Shown here one piece after another: positions 5,354 to 7,914 of a stretch of 7,914 bases of DNA (positions are counted from its first letter, which is position 1; every line of letters begins with the position of its first letter). The position numbers and the translations under genes were made by a program. Source of the DNA: Microcaldota archaeon (GTDB taxonomy: Archaea > Micrarchaeota > Micrarchaeia > Micrarchaeales > Micrarchaeaceae). A model generated the notes under the pieces. It did not search any database and had not been told where the DNA came from. It saw only the letters and a list, made by a program, of their open reading frames with translations. The stretch is taken from assembly GCA_021829015.1 (NCBI GenBank), contig JAJZOJ010000037.1, forward strand, positions 1-7,914. The letters are read 5' to 3'.

Positions 5354-7843
5354 TCATTTTGAAAGGCGCCCTTCCGCCATCTTCTTCGTTCCGCCGCCCT
5401 TGAACTGCATGCCAAGGGACTTTGCGGTCTCAAGGGCTAGATCCATTGCGCTTATACCTGAATCGTGGCCTGCGGCCGCTATAGCGAACCCTTCCTTGTT
5501 GTAAAGCATGAGCGCCTTCGCGGAGCTGCCGTGCATTGAGAGGAACGTCGTGCATATGCTGCGCAATACTTTCCTGTCGTAGTCCAGTTCCTTAGATATC
5601 TTCTTGTGCAGTTCCTTTGAGAGCTCAGTAGCGGCGTATGAGCCGAGCGCGGATTCCGCCTTCTCATAGCGCTCCCTGTAGAGCTTCAATTCCTCCATCC
5701 TGGCCGACAGCCCGGTGCTGAGCTTGTCCCGGTCTATTCCGGCGAGTCTCGATATACTGTCTATGGTGGATCCTAGCGCCGCAAGGTGCTCCTGTGCAGC
5801 AGGGCCTGCAACGAACTCTATCCTGTTTATCCCGTCATGTATCCTTGATGTGCTTATTATCTTTATGAGCCCGACAACGGATTCCATCCCCTGCAGGTGC
5901 AGTCCGCCACATGCCTCCGCATCTATGAGGTTCCCTGCAAGGTCCTCTACCTGGACTATCCTCAATCTGCTTCCGGGGACGCCGTGCCCCTGGTATATGG
6001 AGAACCCGAACCTCGATTCGGCATCGCCCCTTGCCATCTCCTCGACCTTGACCTTTATCCCATGGGTTATCCATGAATTCGCCATCCCCTCTATCAGCTG
6101 CACCTGCGAATCCGTCAGCTTTTCGTAATGCGATACGTCTATGTGCGCCTTGTTCGGGCCCTTGTGGGCGCCTTCCTGCCATGCATGCCTGCCCAGGATT
6201 CCCCTAGCTGCCGCGCTTATGAGATGCGTTGCGGTGTGGTGGGCCACGAGCCTGGTGCGCCTCTCCCTGTCGACAACGCATTTTGCCTGGTTGCCGACCT
6301 TTAGCTGCGCTGATTTCTCCAACGTGTGGATTATGACGCCTTCGATGCTTTTCACATCGATGACGTTGATCCCGTTTATCGTGCCCTTATCTGCTTCCTG
6401 GCCCCCGCCCTCAGGATAGAACGGGGTAGCGTCAAGCACCACATGGCTGCCATGCGCCCCCAGTACCTTTGACTTCGATTCCAATGCGCCCTTGTAGTAG
6501 AGTTTTTCCGTCTTCTTGAGTCCCTCGATGTCCATTGGCGGATGGGCCCTCTCCTTCCTCTTCGAGGCGAAGTCCTCCTTTATTATCGAGTTGTATGCTT
6601 CCTCGGGCACGTCCATCTTTATGCCCTTCGATTCGGCAATGGAGTTTATGAAGTCAGGGGTTATGCCATTGCTCTCGTATAGGGTTCTCGCCTTCTGCAC
6701 CGTGAGCTCCTCTCCTTTCTGCAGCATCTGGGTCACTATCCTTAGCGCATTCTCCCTTGTGTTCTCGTACCTTTTCCTCTCTACGGACAATACCTCGGAT
6801 ATCTCATCTATGCTCTCGTCAACGTCCTTGTAGAGCGGCTTAAGGTCCTTTGCATGGAGCTCCATGAGCTTCATCAGGTCTATGTCCATCTGGTACTGGT
6901 TCATGAAGTCTATAGCCCTGCGCAGTATTATCCTGAGGTTGTACCCTCCCCCCACGTTGCTTGGCAGAGCCCCGTCGCCTATGGCTATCAGCAGCGATCT
7001 GGTGTGATCGGCTATCGCGTAGGCAGCCTGCATGGGCTTTATTATCCTGTAGTAGTCCTGAACAGGTATTCCCGCTTTCTCGATTATCCCAGCCTCAAGC
7101 TCCGCTGTATTCTGCGATTCCGTTGCGTCTAAGGAACCGAAATACGGTGCCACCTTCGCATATGTTTCCCTGTCGAATTCCACGGATGAGCTTTTGCGTA
7201 TGTATTCCATCTCCTTCGGGAAGACCGCATCGTATACTGTATCCGTGCCGCTGTAGAACCACAGAAGCCTCTCGAATCCCCATCCGACATCGACGACCTT
7301 TCCCTTCAGCTCGCCTACCCTGCCATTGGAGTACTCGAACTGCGTGAATACGCTGTTAACTATCTCTACGCCGTTGGAGAAGCTCTCGAGGCACGGTCCG
7401 TATTCGGAGAAGTCGCCCATCGCCCATACGTCCTCTATGTAGGTAAGGTCCTTCTTTTTTATCCCAAGGAGGTCGGTGAGCACCTTGTAGTTTATTGCTA
7501 TGGTCTTGTCCCTCCAGTACCCTTCCTTCGGGTAGTTGAATGCATGCTGGCCTGCCATCATGAACGAGGTCATGTGCCTTCCGGTAAGTCCGACATTCGC
7601 TATGTCGTTGAACCTCATGCACAGCTGCGGTACCAGAAGCGGATTGGCGCCGTACTCGAAGCCCATCCTGCCGTTCTCTATCCTCTGGAAGTCCTGTATG
7701 CTCGCTATCGTGAAGTAGAGGTCCTGGCGCCACCTGCTCACAACAGGATAACGCTCTATCACCTCATGGCCCGAGTCCTCGAAATACTTCGAGAATTTCC
7801 TCCAGAAGTCCGAATAGGATATGTGCCGCGGCGTCTTCTTCAT
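5354..7843 (-). CDS. alaS: Alanyl-tRNA synthetase, archaeal form, N-terminus apparently incomplete
   Basis: Attaches alanine to tRNA-Ala (EC 6.1.1.7) and edits mischarged Ser/Gly. The 829 residues include the class II catalytic core: motif 2 region RFNDIANVGLTGRHMTSF (77-94) and motif 3 GGGYNLRIILRRA (298-310). A helical tRNA-recognition region (about 310-430) follows, then a beta-barrel start LDATPFYPEGGGQEADKG (470-487). The editing domain has zinc ligands HTATH (536-540) and C645/H649 in CGGLH, where CGGTH is usual. A C-terminal coiled-coil and C-Ala/DHHA1 part ends in KGGGTKKMAEGRL (815-827). Archaeal homologues are about 890 residues, roughly 60 longer at the N-terminus. The ATG used here lies where relatives read 'FIG.P', not at a natural start, and conserved sequence continues upstream (7844-7897). 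The true gene therefore probably begins beyond the window edge and is interrupted, or was truncated to this ATG. CarS follows directly. There is only one synthetase gene in the window, so a working product is expected. Confidence 0.96.
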   Translation of the reverse strand: MKKTPRHISYSDFWRKFSKYFEDSGHEVIERYPVVSRWRQDLYFTIASIQDFQRIENGRMGFEYGANPLLVPQLCMRFNDIANVGLTGRHMTSFMMAGQHAFNYPKEGYWRDKTIAINYKVLTDLLGIKKKDLTYIEDVWAMGDFSEYGPCLESFSNGVEIVNSVFTQFEYSNGRVGELKGKVVDVGWGFERLLWFYSGTDTVYDAVFPKEMEYIRKSSSVEFDRETYAKVAPYFGSLDATESQNTAELEAGIIEKAGIPVQDYYRIIKPMQAAYAIADHTRSLLIAIGDGALPSNVGGGYNLRIILRRAIDFMNQYQMDIDLMKLMELHAKDLKPLYKDVDESIDEISEVLSVERKRYENTRENALRIVTQMLQKGEELTVQKARTLYESNGITPDFINSIAESKGIKMDVPEEAYNSIIKEDFASKRKERAHPPMDIEGLKKTEKLYYKGALESKSKVLGAHGSHVVLDATPFYPEGGGQEADKGTINGINVIDVKSIEGVIIHTLEKSAQLKVGNQAKCVVDRERRTRLVAHHTATHLISAAARGILGRHAWQEGAHKGPNKAHIDVSHYEKLTDSQVQLIEGMANSWITHGIKVKVEEMARGDAESRFGFSIYQGHGVPGSRLRIVQVEDLAGNLIDAEACGGLHLQGMESVVGLIKIISTSRIHDGINRIEFVAGPAAQEHLAALGSTIDSISRLAGIDRDKLSTGLSARMEELKLYRERYEKAESALGSYAATELSKELHKKISKELDYDRKVLRSICTTFLSMHGSSAKALMLYNKEGFAIAAAGHDSGISAMDLALETAKSLGMQFKGGGTKKMAEGRLSK

Positions 7844-7914
7844 GAAGGAATATGGCTCATGCGCAGGGTCGCCGCACAGCTCCCTTGATTTATCGCATTA
7901 CGAAAAGCTGACGG
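7844..7914 (-). other. Upstream AlaRS coding remnant with apparent frameshift
   Basis: In the same frame as AlaRS, the bases just before ATG 7843 translate as CDKSRELCGDPAHEPYSF, which fits the conserved archaeal AlaRS N-terminal extension ('..D..RE.CGDP.C..Y.FIG.P'). An in-frame TAA at 7900-7898 stops this reading, and no ATG, GTG or TTG lies between. Further upstream another frame reads RQLFV (from 7913). Joining it to the above by dropping one base near 7899 gives RQLFVCDKSRELCGDP, which aligns without gaps to the family pattern 'GKFFWTLD.SRELCGDP'. A one-base insertion in the assembly, a true mutation, or recoding could explain it. The rest of the extension lies outside the window. Confidence 0.6.

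Noticed and set aside
4992..5357. 121-codon minus-strand open frame starting with ATG at 5357, overlapping the AlaRS stop
   Set aside because: The CarS frame over the same bases carries all family motifs. This alternative frame is basic and patternless.
5715..6128. 137-codon plus-strand open frame opposite AlaRS
   Set aside because: Lies wholly across the editing-domain coding region of AlaRS. Cys/Ser/Pro-rich composition is typical of an antisense frame.
1..7914. tRNA, rRNA, CRISPR array or insertion sequence
   Set aside because: No regularly spaced repeats, cloverleaf-like segments, transposase motifs or terminal inverted repeats were seen. The gaps between genes are all under 75 bases.

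Overview
The window looks archaeal and most resembles a DPANN genome, with Micrarchaeota the best guess. The evidence is an archaeal-form alanyl-tRNA synthetase, an archaeol-lipid enzyme (CarS), a class III (archaeal pilin-type) signal peptide fused to a LamG-like domain, heavy AGG/ATA codon use, and TATA-like boxes about 25-27 bases upstream of start codons with almost no room for a leader. The lineage is inferred from family resemblance and was not tested by a search. GC is in the low to mid 50s percent in hand-counted lines, except for one gene near 45 percent.

Layout: (1) 1-321, minus strand: an unrecognised gene that runs off the left edge. (2) 386-2741, plus strand: a two-gene ABC importer operon of the nitrate/sulfonate/taurine type, with a duplicated (two-in-one) permease followed 4 bases later by its ATPase. 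(3) 2758-3817, minus strand: a FkbM-like methyltransferase and, upstream of it, a stand-alone copy of the 'AAA-associated C-terminal' domain that in many archaea is fused to the end of this same kind of ABC ATPase. (4) 3868-4830, plus strand: a secreted, membrane-anchored LamG-like protein. (5) 4832-7914, minus strand: alanyl-tRNA synthetase followed directly by CarS. The first 59 or so residues normal for archaeal alanyl-tRNA synthetases appear to continue upstream of the ATG at 7843, but they are broken by a stop or frame change near 7896-7901.

How the genes relate: the permease, ATPase and AAA-associated protein probably form one transporter. The regulatory domain is here a separate gene on the opposite strand, and no substrate-binding protein is present in the window. 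The methyltransferase sits inside this cluster but differs in base composition and codon choice, which suggests later acquisition. AlaRS and CarS are housekeeping genes in an apparent operon. Gene packing is tight: the two convergent junctions have gaps of 16 and 1 bases, and the two divergent promoters have 64 and 50 bases. No RNA genes, CRISPR arrays or insertion sequences were seen. There is no stretch over 300 bases without a gene.

Most notable observations: the broken AlaRS N-terminus at the right edge; a 24-base exact repeat between the left window edge and the AAA-associated gene, read in different frames; a single TATA-like element placed to serve two divergent leaderless genes; and the split transporter. 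I did not find convincing evidence of a wholly new multi-gene system.
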